Shown: positions 22,111 through 32,800 of the stretch, in pieces
Numbering within the stretch: the first letter of the stretch is position 1
How the letters are laid out: each line of letters opens with the position of its first letter
Source: Protopterus annectens
Taxonomy: Eukaryota; Chordata; Ceratodontiformes; Protopteridae
Direction of reading: 5' to 3'
Assembly: GCF_019279795.1 (NCBI RefSeq)
Contig: NC_056744.1
Coordinates: 899,772,800-899,836,799 of the forward strand
DNA: 64,000 nucleotides
The notes under the pieces: generated by a model
What the model was told of the DNA's origin: nothing
The model's input: only the letters and a program-made list of their open reading frames with translations
Databases searched by the model: none
Position numbers and translations under genes: made by a program

Positions 22111-22629
22111 GCAGACAAGCAATGATTTTGTGGGAGACTGCTCTCAGTTTACAGCTAAATCTTCAGGCAAGGTTTCTGCCGGGAGCACAGAACTCCTTAG
22201 CAGATGTGTTGAGCAGGCAAATTATGGATCCCCACGAGTGGAAATTGGATCCTCATGTATTTCAGAAATTGACAGTGTCATGGGGAACTCCAGACATAGA
22301 TCTGTTCGCTTCTCCACTAAACTGCCAGCTGCCAAAGTTTTGCACAAAAAGGTTTCATCCCACAGCTTGGAAAGTGGATGCTCTTTCATTCAATTGGAGC
22401 AATCTTCATGTGTATGCCTTTCCACCTCTGCCTCTCCTCCCAAAGGTACTCCTGAAGGTCGGACAGGACAAGCCAAAGATGATTTTAATAGCTCCAGATT
22501 GGCCTCGACAGCACTGGTACCCATTACTGAGAAGTCTGGTACGGAGCCTCCATGGCCTTTGCCTTCGATTCCACACCTTCTGTCTCAGGAGAACAGTCAT
22601 TTACTCAATGTCAAACTTCACTCTCTTCA

Positions 22630-22928
22630 CCTGACAGCCTGGCATATTCTGTTTTAAACCCTGGAGGGTCTCAGCTTCCACAGCAAGTTTTGAATGTTAT
22701 TTTGGAGGCCAGAAGGCCTAGTACAAGGAAAGTGTACGCAGATAAATGGAAGAGATTTTTATTTTGGAGTACAGCAAAGGAATTTGATGTTTCTAAGCCT
22801 AATTTAAGTGTGGCTCTTCAATACCTTACTGAGTTACTGGACAAAGGTTTGTCCTTCTCTTCTATTAAAGTTCATGCTGCAGCAATTTCTGCTCACTATG
22901 ACTGTGACCCACCATTGTTTTCTCAGCC
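22630..22928 (+). pseudogene. DIRS recombinase region, N-terminal part only
   Basis: RRPSTRKVYADKWKRFLFW is followed by a helical segment with ALQYLTELLDKGLSFSSIKV and AAISAHYD. This is the core-binding N-terminal domain of DIRS-type tyrosine recombinases. The element ends here and the duplicated flank begins. Confidence 0.75.
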
Positions 22929-24892
22929 TCATCTGACCTTTAAATTAATAAATATGAAAAAGCAACTGACTTCTTCCCTATAATAGATCAGGGAGATGAT
23001 GTGAGGTAGAGGAAAAGATGATTGTAGAGATATTCAGTTTGGTCAACTTATAATAAAGATTCTGAACACCTGTTTAACTTTTCTTATTCATAATTACTTG
23101 CTGACAGGCTTTTTTATGATGATGCATACTAAAAAATGAGACACATTAATATGAATTAGAAGAACAAACTAAGCTTTGTTAGTCTAATGGAGAGTTTGAC
23201 AGGTAGTTTGTTCATCTTTTTCAACAAACTAGGAATACATTATTCCATGGTAGAATGTTTTAGGGTTATATCATTAGGTAATTTTTATTTGTTTCAATAG
23301 TTTTATCCATAGATAAAGATTTCATACCATTATATATGAGACTTGTGTCATGGAGCTTACATTAAGTACTGAGTTTTCAAGCTGGTTTACTTAGGTAGGG
23401 GTTCTAATCTTACTGCAGTCAACTGGTCTGTGTCTAATCAGAAAAGCATAAGCGGGTATCCTACTGTCAGCAGTCCAGTCCCATGAAGTGTAAATATTTG
23501 GCTCATTTATTCAGAGCTTCCTTGTGCCTAGCTTAGACACCTGTGAATACAAGACTTGGATTGCTTCTAAAATCATCTGGCATGCAACGCTGATATAAGT
23601 ATATTTTTTTGTACTTGCTCTAACTGTTTCAATGATATTTATCACTTCTGTGCTGCATTTATTTATTTTCTTGAATTTATCACTGTTTTTCAGCCTGCAC
23701 TTGTTAAAGGAGAACCACACTCACAGACTCAAAAAACATATTTATTTTATCATGGTTTGGTGTTTCCTACATTTTAACACCACTCTGGGACTATTTACAG
23801 GTTCTTAAATATTTTTATATGTAATTTCTGAGTTTGACCACATGGGGTCTGGCATCTTGAAGTAATTCTGATTGCTTAGTCTGCCTCTAGGTATCCCACA
23901 GTGCAGTGCTCATCTGTAAAAAGTTACATCACACAGGCCTCTTTCTTCCTAAAGCTCCTGTCACTGCATAGATTTTACATGCATACACCGCTGTCTTTCG
24001 GTCAGTTAGTTTTAAGTAACATTTCATGCCATTCAATGCCTACTTAAAACACAAACAGTGCAAATTCCACAGAGCAGACTTTGAAAGTGTTTGTTACTGC
24101 TGCTTGTTCTTAGAATGGCTAAACTGCAGTTTTTTTGTAAAGCCTGAATTGTATTACTTTGACTCATCTCCCATGCCCCTTCACGCCTAATTTCCCTAGC
24201 TGTCAAAGTGCTAAGGGGTAATTTGTGCTTTTACCTGCTGTGATTAACAGCTCACAGCAGGAGACCTTACTGTTTACTTGTTCTAGCCTTTACTTTCTGT
24301 ATGGGTAGGGAAAGGACCAGGGAGCTGTGACATCACAGCATGGGTGGGTTTTTAGGACGGTCATGGTGATGTTAGTTTGGGAGGAATTGGCCAGAAAACT
24401 ACCTGTATTCAGTGGCCTTGATGACATCAATGAATTGGAGACTTTTCCAGGGTGGGTTAAAAGTTTTTGAAAGTGAAACCACCACAGTATATTAAAGCAC
24501 TGTTCTAGTGGAGATAAACAATCCATTTAAAATATTTTAAATGCTGTGTTATTGTTTATTCATAGCAGGGACAATAAATAGGGAGAAGAAGTACAGAGGA
24601 GTTGAGCATTTATCAATAAAACCCTGTTGTTGTCCTTTAAAGAAATTCTATCTGTTTGTTACTGTACTGCTCTTAGGTTGTTTTAATAATATTCTGATAT
24701 TTTCTAACCTCCTCTGATACTGCAAAAGCTGTTCTGAGTAAGTCTGCCAAAATATTTCTAAGTTTTGCAAAGTTTCTGTGTGTTGTGAACATTTCTCTGG
24801 GTTAGTGAACTTATTTCAAAGGATTCCTGATATTTCAGGAATTCTTACTTCTGTTGTAAAATATTTGTTACTACACTTGAGCTCAAAGCCAG
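22929..24892. repeat. Long direct duplication, right copy (R2)
   Basis: This is the partner of 16744-18711. At its right end, CACTTGAGCTCAAAGCCAG runs without a break into TTTGGTTTACATT. The same order (CACTTG.GCTTCA..CCA then TTTACAT or TTTACAA) is seen in the 5' UTR monomers of the CR1/L2-like LINE near 50 kb. R2 is therefore in its original place beside that LINE, and R1 is the copy cut off by the DIRS element. Confidence 0.85.
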
Positions 24893-25767
24893 TTTGGTTT
24901 ACATTGGAAGGGTCCTTTTCACCTATGGTGGGAGCAGAGAACTAAATTCAACCCGTCCAAGGTGGGAACTACAGGTTAATAGCATATTGTGTTTTTATCT
25001 GATTGGCCTGAGAGTTTAGCTTTAGAAAAGTCTTCCATCCTGCTCATATAAAACCCTTGCGTTTGCCTAATGCACACGTAGTTTTCTGTGCTTGCATATA
25101 AACAAACCTCTCCAGTTTAAAATCCTCTATAGGAAACACTCTCCATAGTCTCCCACTGTTCACAGCTGCTTAAGGAGCTGCCAGTTTGTGCAGAGGGTCA
25201 TCTAATACTACACTAATAAACACTCTCACTTTGACCTTTAAGTGACTCTCCCTTACTCCTTCCCATCTAGAAATTGTATTTCCTTGCCTTACATAGCATA
25301 GGCTAGATTTAGACCTACTGAATCTAGACTGTTTGGTATCACTGACCTCTTAAATCAGCCATCTTACATTAAGAGGCCCTCAGTGCACCCTTATGGCAGA
25401 AGTGTGTAGCTCAGGACCCATCTGAGTTGGGTATTGCTGGAGAAAGGCTCAGTTTGGGCCTTTTCCATTGGTAGTTGTCTTAAAACTGTTTAAATGTGCC
25501 TGTATATAAGCCTTGCATTTGCATGGGTTTGCACTCAGTTACCAGAGCTGCTCAACATTTGGCAACTTTAGCCAGAGGCCTGGTGTGCACCTGCACTGAA
25601 ATCCAACTCATCCACTAAAACAAAATGAAAAATGAGTATATTTTAAGCCAGCACTGCACTTTGTTAACTGCATTTTATTCAGCTTCCTGCTTCATTGTTG
25701 CTGTTTGTGACTAAGTCCAGCTAGCCCACTTCCTTTCCAAATACCACGTTCAGAAAATCCTGACACA
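24893..25767 (+). promoter_or_regulatory. 5' UTR of the CR1/L2-like LINE with diverged monomers
   Basis: Two blocks, one from the end of R2 to about 24980 and one near 25365-25445, share the order TTACATT, a purine-rich AAG block, TGG.AG(A/C)AG, CTGAG.TGGG and a GCTGG or ACAGG end. Similar blocks occur in the minus strand at 49.7-50.1 kb. Such repeated 5' units usually carry internal promoters in LINEs; that role here is inferred. Confidence 0.5.
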
Positions 25768-26390
25768 ATGGACAGGCAGTTTCACATTATTTCTGTTGCC
25801 AGCTTGATTGATATGGGCATCTTGAGGCAATGTAGCAATTTTTTCATGTATGCTGACAACTATTTACTTCTAATGCAAACTAACACCCTATGTGAGAGAT
25901 GCAAATACACTGTAGATCTGGAGTCAATTCACTCACATAAAAACAAACTAGACATCAAACAGGTTGTCAGCACACATGCTTCACCGCTCATGAAAATCTC
26001 ACCTCTCATGCAAAATAAGGTCACGACACATAAACCCACAAACATGGAGGTACTCACTAAAAGCCTACCAAAAGAACACAGACCTCCCAAATGCACACCA
26101 CCCACACTAACTACTACACATATCAACACACACACACATTCGTGTCTCAATAAATAAGTCCCTAAGACAAAACACACCAAATGTCTTAGTCATAGGCGAC
26201 TTCATAGTAAGAAACACAGATGTTCCCCTCACCAGAACAGGACAAGGAGAAGGTCACAGTCAGCTGCCTATCAGGTGCCAGGGTCCGACAAATTATGCAT
26301 GCACTCAAGTCACTCAACAACAAGTACCATTATGACTCTGTCACAGTCCATGTTGGATTGAATGACTTGAGACATAGCTCTGTGTTAGCA
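25768..26390 (+). pseudogene. CR1/L2-like ORF1, N-terminal part and start of esterase domain
   Basis: The frame begins MDRQFH and contains GILRQCSNFFMYADN with LCERCKY, equivalent to GILGQCSNCLMYTDN and YERCTY in copy 5. After a Pro/Thr/His-rich linker, the esterase start appears as LSGARVRQIMHAL and VHVGLNDLR. The N of NDLR is a conserved position in SGNH hydrolases. The PLE array interrupts the domain at 26391. Confidence 0.75.
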
Positions 26391-26475
26391 CTAAACTTGA
26401 CTGGTACAAAAAACTCCACTGGTTCAACATTAACATTTACTTTCATAAAAAAAAATAAATAAATAAGTCCATTGT

Positions 26476-26510
26476 TAAGTGCTTTCGTTCCACATCAGGA
26501 ACTTCATCAG
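26476..26510 (-). ncRNA. Hammerhead-ribozyme-like motif, PLE D repeat 1
   Basis: On the minus strand CTGATGA (26504-26510) is followed by a stem GTTCC/GGAAC with loop TGATGT and then GAAA (26483-26486) and GCACTTAAC. Stem II is perfect with one extra A before it. This is the best hammerhead-like core in the window. Its position in the terminal repeat fits published PLE ribozymes. Confidence 0.5.
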
Positions 26511-26797
26511 AACAACAATAAATTACAACCACTCTGCTTATATACTTTAAAAACATAGTGCATTTATTTTAAATGATCCAATAGTAAAATTACTTTACTT
26601 AATTAATTAATTACAATACATAATGCTTTAACTTCAAAACTAAGCTAATGGAACAAGCATCATTAAACCCAGGAAGTCTAATGGCATCTAATCATAACTG
26701 CCATTCAAGTTCACATTTTTTAGTGTTCTTCTGTTATTAAGCTGTGTAAGTCCCTATTAACTTGTTCAATAATCAAAAAAACAAATGAATGTGAACT

Positions 26798-27013
26798 TTA
26801 TTTTTCAATGTGCTTATAAAGTACATTAGTGACTTTATGTTCATGAATATCAGCCAAATGTTCATATATGCATTCTGTCAAATTTCGAGAGGTTTTCCCT
26901 AAATAACATGCAGGACACTGCTTACAATTGTCTAAATAAACAACCATCCTGGAATTGCAAGAATATTTTCCCATAAATAATGTGACATCCCTAACTTGAA
27001 AATTATCCCTCAC
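26798..27013 (-). CDS. PLE D GIY-YIG endonuclease fragment
   Basis: The frame contains SRMVVYLDNCKQCPACYLGK and then ECIYEHLADIHEHKVTNVLY. The CxxCxxCYLGK form with the later EHLADI is the PLE version of GIY-YIG. The upstream frame joins a shortened RT region, so the protein is not complete. A second copy of the same region lies at about 29165-29300, more worn. Confidence 0.75.
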   Translation of the reverse strand: MRDNFQVRDVTLFMGKYSCNSRMVVYLDNCKQCPACYLGKTSRNLTECIYEHLADIHEHKVTNVLYKHIEK

Positions 27014-27639
27014 TAAAATAGAAGGACATTGGGGACAACAGCCACATTTTTCATGCTCCTATTAATACTTAGCTCTTTTTGGCAATTTCTTGTAGTATCA
27101 CCTCCTTTTAAGTATTTTTAAAAGGTTTTGCCATGTAACAACATATCTTGTAACTCAGCATCAGTTTTAGAAAAGGCAATATTTATTAAATTTCTAGACA
27201 CCTCTTCATAGGTGTCTCCCGTTAACAAACTATTCATGCGACTAACATAATCCTCTTTATTCATTATAGCTAACCCTCCCCCTTATCAGGTTTCATGATG
27301 GTTATTTGTTGGTCATCACAAATTTCTTTCAAACATCTCCATTCTGCAGCCGACAAATTCCACCTTTTCTTATTAATAGCATTTTGCAAAACATTTCTTA
27401 TACCATTTCACAAATGTTTTCAAAAACTTGTAAGAGGTGGTGTGGAGGGTTAAATAAGCTGGATTTACATAAAACAGTTTAATTCAAACCACTATTAGCA
27501 GCAAACCACAAAAATAAATTCAATTTTCTCATGAAAAGTTTATGATCAATAAGCACATTAATGAAATCAGAGTGCCTGTTTGGAAAACTGTAAGCCCTCT
27601 AGAAAGTACATTAGCATGTTTAGTCCTGAAAGTCTTAGA

Positions 27640-28610
27640 AGAAAAAAATGAATAGCTTAAAATCTTGAGAGTCAAAAATAATCTTTACCAAATCTCTGGT
27701 GCCATTATCATGGTCTATGGAAGCAAAATACATCAGTTCCTGAAATTTTTCTTTTTTGGCCTGGCCCTCTGATGCCAATAATCCTTGTTGTTCACTGGAT
27801 TCTCCTGGTTGCATATTCCAGAGGGAAAATATTTCTTCCTTAAACATTCCGACCTACTCAATTCTGTTTTGCCTAAAGGACCAGGCCCACCAATACTCCG
27901 GTCTTGAAACTCTCCCATCATCATTTCCTCCTCACTTTCCATTGGCTGCACACGATTAGCATGTCCAGAATTTCCATGGTTACCTGGTGGAGCCGAATTG
28001 GCAAATCCCCAACTATATTAATCACAGTCCCTTTTCAATCTATCCATTTTCTGTTGCAAAATAGGCTCAGAAAACTTGTTAACCTAAGGAAAAATATTAC
28101 AAAAGCTGGAAGACACCTGATCGAACAGCAAATCATTACAAATCAATCTCTCCATTTGATCCAACTCATTTGACAGCATTTCAATATTAATGTTATTATA
28201 TCCGATCATTAACTTCATGACAGAACACCCAGTTTCTTCAAATAAATCAATTAGTTCCATGTGAAATTTGGAGCCTCTTATAATGCTGGTTGGGTATCTC
28301 CACACAGAGTCCCTTTGGTGCTCACTTTAATTTAGCATATCTATTCATATAACTTTTATCTACTTGCAGTTTTTTTAATTTAAGTAACTTGTTTTTGAAC
28401 TGATTAAGTTGCAGTCTTGCCATCCCAACAGGTTCCTTAAACACTTCACCCCAAAACTCAAAGGTGTTCTGCTTCCACTCATGAAAGTTAGGAAAATTCA
28501 TATGATCCCTATTTCCACTAACAGGTGTAGCCTGCACTAATGGTAATCCGAGACTCTCATTAGTACTAGCAACATTTTCTTCCCACATTTGCATTACCAC
28601 ATGAAACTAT
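27640..28610 (-). pseudogene. PLE D N-terminal region of the gene
   Basis: Several minus-strand open pieces (28322-28600, 28084-28305, 27635-27951) encode Leu/Lys-rich helices such as NQFKNKLLKLKKLQVDKSYM and acidic stretches with MESEEEMM. They precede the RT start in the gene order, matching the poorly conserved N-terminal part of PLE proteins. Stops separate them. Confidence 0.5.
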
Positions 28611-28853
28611 CTTTGTAAGTGAATCAATTGCTGACTCACTTGTAATAAAAGGGTCAAATCACTCAAAGGTTTTGAAAAATCCAATTGCGGCATTGAACCA
28701 ATATCTGCTCCTGCACCAACAGTCAGACATACCAGTACACTAAAAAGACCCTTCAACAAGTAAATGACAGACTGATAGCTTGAAACTTGACTAGTATAAA
28801 AAACTCCACCAGTTCAGTATTAAAATACACTTTAATAAAAACAATAAATCTGC

Positions 28854-28888
28854 TAAGTGCTTTCGTTCCACATCGGGCACTTCATCAG
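28854..28888 (-). ncRNA. Hammerhead-ribozyme-like motif, PLE D repeat 2
   Basis: This is the equivalent motif in the second direct repeat: CTGATGA, a stem GTGCC/GGAAC with reduced pairing, then GAAA and GCACTTAGC. The stem has lost pairs relative to repeat 1, so this copy is more worn. Confidence 0.45.
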
Positions 28889-29486
28889 AACAACAATAAA
28901 TTACAACCACTCTACTTATATAGTTTAAAAACATAGTACATTCATTTTAAATGATCCAATAGTAAAATCACTTTAATTAATCAATTACAACAGATAATGT
29001 TTTAATTTCAAGACTGAACTAATGGAACAAGCATCATTAAGTCCAGGAAATCTAATGGCATCTAATCTTAACTGCCATTCATGTTCACATTTTTCTAAGT
29101 GTTCTTCTGTTACTAAGCCTCGCACGTCCCTATTAACTTGCGCAATAACCAAAAAAACAAATGTTCATATATGCATTCTCTCAATTTTCTAGAGGTTTCC
29201 CTATATAAAATGCAGGACACTACTTACACTGGGCTAAATAAACAATCATCCTGGAATTGCAAGAATATTTTTCATGTAAATAATAGGTGACATCCCTAAC
29301 TTGAAAATTATCCCTTACTAAAACAGAAGGATACTGGGGAACATCATCCACATTTTTTCATGATCCTATTAATGCCTAGTTCTTTTATGACATTTCTTGT
29401 AGTATCATCTCCTTCCAAGTATTTTTAAAAGGCTTTGCCCTCCTATATACAATATTGGGATTAAGTCCCACTTTTTCTAATATTTC

Positions 29487-29660
29487 AAACAACAAACACC
29501 TTAAATACTATAAAATAAATAAAAGCCGTGCAGCTCTAAGGAACAAACTTTTAATGTAGTAAGCACTTTCATTCGGTAAAATCCAACCTTTTTCAGGTCT
29601 GAAGAACATTGGATTTTACCGAACGAAAAGTTCCTTAGAGCTGCACGGCTTTTATTTATT
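29487..29660. mobile_element. 174-bp hairpin element with 15-bp target duplication
   Basis: A perfect 15-bp duplication, TTTTTCTAATATTTC, lies at 29472-29486 and 29661-29675. The insert is mainly a palindrome: AATAAATAAAAGCCGTGCAG with CTCTAAGGAAC near the left, TTCGGTAAAATCCAA at 29567-29584, and their inverses at 29608-29660. The centre of the right arm has CTGAAGA (29599-29605) and GAAA (29625-29628), a hammerhead-like pair. It looks like two PLE-type ends joined head to head without any gene between. It sits inside PLE D. Confidence 0.65.
29599..29630 (+). ncRNA. Hammerhead-like motif in the hairpin element
   Basis: CTGAAGA is followed by a possible short stem (TTGG with CCGA) and GAAA. 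Position 7 of the hammerhead core may be any base, so CTGAAGA is allowed. The other strand holds a weaker version (CTGAAAA) at 29570-29596. Confidence 0.35.
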
Positions 29661-29844
29661 TTTTTCTAATATTTCTTTGTCATACAAAAACAAAGTCCAA
29701 TTCTTAAACAAAACTTTAGAAATGTTCTCACTATCCAACATAAACAAAATATTTTAATATTGAACCAGTGAAGTTTTTTGTACCAGTCAAGTTTCATGCT
29801 ATCAGTTTGTAATTTACTTGCCAAATACTTTTTAGTCTATACGT

Positions 29845-30180
29845 ACCTCTCTGTACTATAAGCGACATGACAGAACTCTGATTATATGTCCCAGACAGGT
29901 ATGTCCCTAGCCCTTAGCAGTCTCCTGTCCAAACCCATGATGATGCCACAATATAAACAAAAATTAATTGACTTCAGCAATTGGCTCAGCTTCTGGTATC
30001 AGTTGAGGGGAATCCAATATCTGTCTGCCTGGGAAGATATGGTAGACAGACCTTGCTGCTTTGTTAGAGATGGTCCACACTTGTTCTCCCCTAGGCTTTT
30101 GGATAGTGGCAAAGGTCCTTGCCTCCCCCATACTGCATTTCTTAGACACATCAAAACAACAAATTTTATAAGGTAAGAAA
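29845..30180 (+). pseudogene. CR1/L2-like ORF1, C-terminal esterase part
   Basis: The translation runs LALSSLLSKPMMMPQYKQKL, then DFSNWLSFWYQLRGIQYLSA, VDRP and RDGPHLFSP. The DG.HL..G segment carries the catalytic His (and Asp) of SGNH hydrolases; the equivalent in copy 5 is DGLHLSPFG. It resumes the domain cut at 26390. Confidence 0.75.
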
Positions 30181-30205
30181 ATCTAATCAAGATAAACTCA
30201 GGGTC

Positions 30206-31110
30206 ATGTTATGTATGAGTTTAAACACAAAACTGCCCTCCCTGGAAGCACTCCTCACCTTGGAGGATGCTGACGTCTGTTCCGTTACTGAGACATTGTT
30301 CGGGGCCACTGAGAACACCCCGGCCGTGCAAGGCTATAATGCCTTCCACATGTTCAGACCTCAAAATGAGCATGAAGGAACAAAAGGTGGAGGTGTATCC
30401 ATCTTCATTAAAACCAAATATACTTTGAGACTGGTCAAACAGCATGACTGTCTCAAACTACTCCATGTCCAATTAACTATTGGAAAAGGATCATACCACA
30501 TCATTACTAACTATAGATCCCCCACCATAAACCAGGATAAGCACACTGCCTACCTTGATTTACTGGAATCCCTTGCCATACAGCCCAACACCTTAGTCAT
30601 GGGAGATTTCAACTATCGTTACATAGATTGGGGGACATACACAAGCAAAAACACAATTTCCCAGAGGTTCCTGGACTTTGTTAACACAAATGCTCTGGAG
30701 CAGATATTCTATACCCCCACTAGGGGCTCTAATGTTCTGGACATAGTACTCACCAACATGGGGGGATTCACTGTACTTCCTCATGTGTAATGCCCTCCCT
30801 GGTTAGGCCAGACCACAAAACAGTCTCGTTTGAAGTAACTATTGGAACTGACACCCTCACAGGAACAAAAATTATAAAAAAACTTCAACAAAGCTAAGTA
30901 CAACATACTAAGCGATGGTATAAAAAGCTTCATACCACCCATAATTGCAGACACCAGTGATCACTATGTAGAACTGTGCACAAATGCCCTGTACAAACAC
31001 TTAAACAGCTTCATAAACAATGCTGTAGCAGACCAGATCAAAACTAGGTCATCCCATAAAAACAAGCCACCAGTATAAACAGATTATATAACAAGAGGAA
31101 GAAACCTTTT
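30206..31110 (+). pseudogene. CR1/L2-like ORF2, endonuclease domain and linker start
   Basis: The first 194 residues are open. SVTETLFGATENTP holds the catalytic Glu region of apurinic-type endonucleases, GGGVSIFIK and TNYRSPT follow, and VMGDFNYRYIDW is the GDFN catalytic block. SNVLDIVLTN ends the open part; the SDH block is degraded. The linker then reads RLYNKRKK-like sequence up to about 31110, where another element begins. Confidence 0.8.
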
Positions 31111-31114
31111 TTTT

Positions 31115-32800
31115 TGTACAAGAAACATCTTCATTAACTAATCACTTATGACATAGGCAATGATACATTTATATAAATGAAAACAAACCACACCACACCA
31201 ACACAATCCTGGTTGCAAGCATTTTACGTCACAAACCATACTGACACACTCCTAGTTGCAAACATCATCATAATAACTCTTTTCCTCTGCACTATTTATT
31301 GACCTGTCAAAAGCCTTTGATATGGTTAACCATAACTTACTTCTAGACAAACTAAAGGCCCATTCTCTTGATCCTCATGCTATACAATGGTTTAGGTCTT
31401 ATTTGGTAAATAGACATCAAGCAGTATTTTGGCAGAACAGTCTGTCTTCACTACTCCCAGTAAATATTGGAGTACCCCAAGGCTCTATCTTAGGTCCCCC
31501 TACTCTTTTCCTTATTATTAACAATCTACACATGAACATACCTCGAGCCACCTACATTCAATATGCTGATGACTTCACCTTAATCCGTTCAGCCAAGAAT
31601 ATAGCCTCTCTCCACTCTCTCACCCAAACTGTTTTTAATAATGTTGAAAACTGGTTTTTGGAACACTGCCTACTCCTGAATCCCAAAAAAACAAAACTAC
31701 TGCTTTTTACTCCAACCCATAAACCACCTATTCCATTCTTCTCTGTAACCTCTAACAATGGTACCAACATAACCCCAGACAGTACAACCTGCCTACTAGG
31801 TGTAACAATTGATAATCGTCTCAGCTTTGATGACCACATCAACTACACCATAAAGACTGTTAACAAAAAACTTGGTACCCTCTATAGAATTAAACCCTTC
31901 CTTACCCCTTCTGCAAGGAAAACTATTGCCCAGACCCACCTAATTTCCTCCCTCTTCTATGCCTCTGTTATATATACTAACCTATCCAAAAACAACCTCT
32001 CTAAACTCTCCACCTGTTATAATAGCATAGCTAGATTCATTACATGCTCCCCCTTTAAAACTCACCACTGCCTCAACCTCAAACAACTTGAATGGCTAGA
32101 ATTGCAAAACCACATACTCTGCCAACAACTACTTATTACTCAAAAGATCCTATACCACCCTAACAACACTCCTATCCTCACTAATCTAATTACACCATAT
32201 AAAAATCTAGCTACACTACGCTCTGCTAATAAGCCTCTAGTTTCCTCTATTAAATCCAACAACAAAGCCGGTGATGCACTTTTCTCAAACACCGCAGGTA
32301 AAAACTGGAATCTGCTTCCTTCTGAATTATCAACCCTTGCTTCGACTTCTCTATTTAAAAAACATCTTAAAGAACATCTCAAAACTCATTGGCTCTGTCC
32401 ATGTGCTAACCCAGACTGACATCTTTTTCCCCTTCCTTTTCTACCCCTCTAACCTATGCCTCCATATCTAGCTATTACCCTTTTCTTCATAATATGAAGA
32501 TTAAATATAACTTCTTTTTCTCTTAACTGAGTCTTGCTCATACCTTCTCATGTGTGTAGTATATTGTTAAGTAGAATTTTTTACTAAAATTTTTATAGTT
32601 TATAATTTTTAATTTTTCTTTGAACAATGCTGCCTCTGTATTTGCTTTATCATGTCTTTTTATATTGTTAACTTTGTCACTGTTCATGCTTGGAGCTTTT
32701 CTCCCTGGGCCTCTACTGAAAATGGACATATATCCAGCTAGACTAGCCCGGTCAACAAATGTAAAATAAATAAAAATAATAAAATAAAATAATTTATAAT
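31115..32800 (+). mobile_element. 5'-truncated LINE (jockey superfamily, second family), V-SINE tail partner
   Basis: The recognisable part begins at about 31290 with LFIDLSKAFDMVNHN. A long open RT frame and a 3' UTR follow, ending in GGAGCTTTTCTCCC...CTGAAAATGG...ACAAATG and AAATAAATAAA repeats (32691-32800). The same tail closes the V-SINE at 40988-41243. The stretch 31115-31285 is not assigned. The element sits in the CR1/L2-like copy 2 and is less damaged than it. Confidence 0.75.
31322..32419 (+). CDS. LINE reverse transcriptase, C-terminal two thirds
   Basis: The 365-residue frame contains WFRSYLVNRHQAV, GVPQGSILGP, then YIQYADDFTLI with the catalytic ADD box at 31558-31575, LNPKKTKLLLF, and LLGVTIDNRLSFDDHI. 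The later region with LISSLFYASVIY and LEWLELQNHI is the conserved C-terminal part of jockey-superfamily LINEs. The N-terminal endonuclease is missing because of 5' truncation; the true frame extends upstream of the first ATG to about 31290. It is open throughout, so the insertion is relatively young. Confidence 0.85.
   Translation: MVNHNLLLDKLKAHSLDPHAIQWFRSYLVNRHQAVFWQNSLSSLLPVNIGVPQGSILGPPTLFLIINNLHMNIPRATYIQYADDFTLIRSAKNIASLHSLTQTVFNNVENWFLEHCLLLNPKKTKLLLFTPTHKPPIPFFSVTSNNGTNITPDSTTCLLGVTIDNRLSFDDHINYTIKTVNKKLGTLYRIKPFLTPSARKTIAQTHLISSLFYASVIYTNLSKNNLSKLSTCYNSIARFITCSPFKTHHCLNLKQLEWLELQNHILCQQLLITQKILYHPNNTPILTNLITPYKNLATLRSANKPLVSSIKSNNKAGDALFSNTAGKNWNLLPSELSTLASTSLFKKHLKEHLKTHWLCPCANPD

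Larger units (their letters stand above)
18712..22928 (+). mobile_element. DIRS-family tyrosine-recombinase retroelement, broken
   Basis: A GC-richer leader (18712-19010) precedes a gag-like region (19014-20758), an overlapping reverse transcriptase and RNase H region (about 20622-22110 and beyond) and the beginning of a recombinase region (22630-22928). The family is recognised from the Cys/His cluster of the first protein, the RT with YLDD, an RNase H with TTDASDKAWGAH and the order of domains, with overlapping frames as is usual in DIRS. The copy is incomplete on its right side and has about two or three further breaks, so it is a fossil. It is flanked by a 1.97-kb direct duplication whose copies are about 98 percent identical, suggesting a fairly recent event. 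Confidence 0.85.
26391..29838 (-). mobile_element. Penelope-like element D, head-to-tail array with an inverted end
   Basis: The block ACTTGACTGGTACAAAAAAC with its following sequence starts the array at 26391 and is repeated in direct orientation at 28784 and in inverted orientation at about 29745-29838. The first unit (26391-28783) has, on the minus strand, an N-terminal region (27640-28610), an RT start (about 27130-27390, IMKPDKGGGLAIMN-like) and a GIY-YIG domain (26798-27013), but the RT core is missing. The second unit (28784-29560) is shorter and repeats the endonuclease region. It is inserted in ORF1 of the LINE at 24893-38175. Confidence 0.8.

Noticed and set aside
16744-24892. Reading R1 and R2 as long terminal repeats of the element between them
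   Set aside because: R2 continues into a CR1/L2-like 5' UTR, the enclosed element belongs to the DIRS family, and R has no terminal dinucleotides or primer site of the LTR type.
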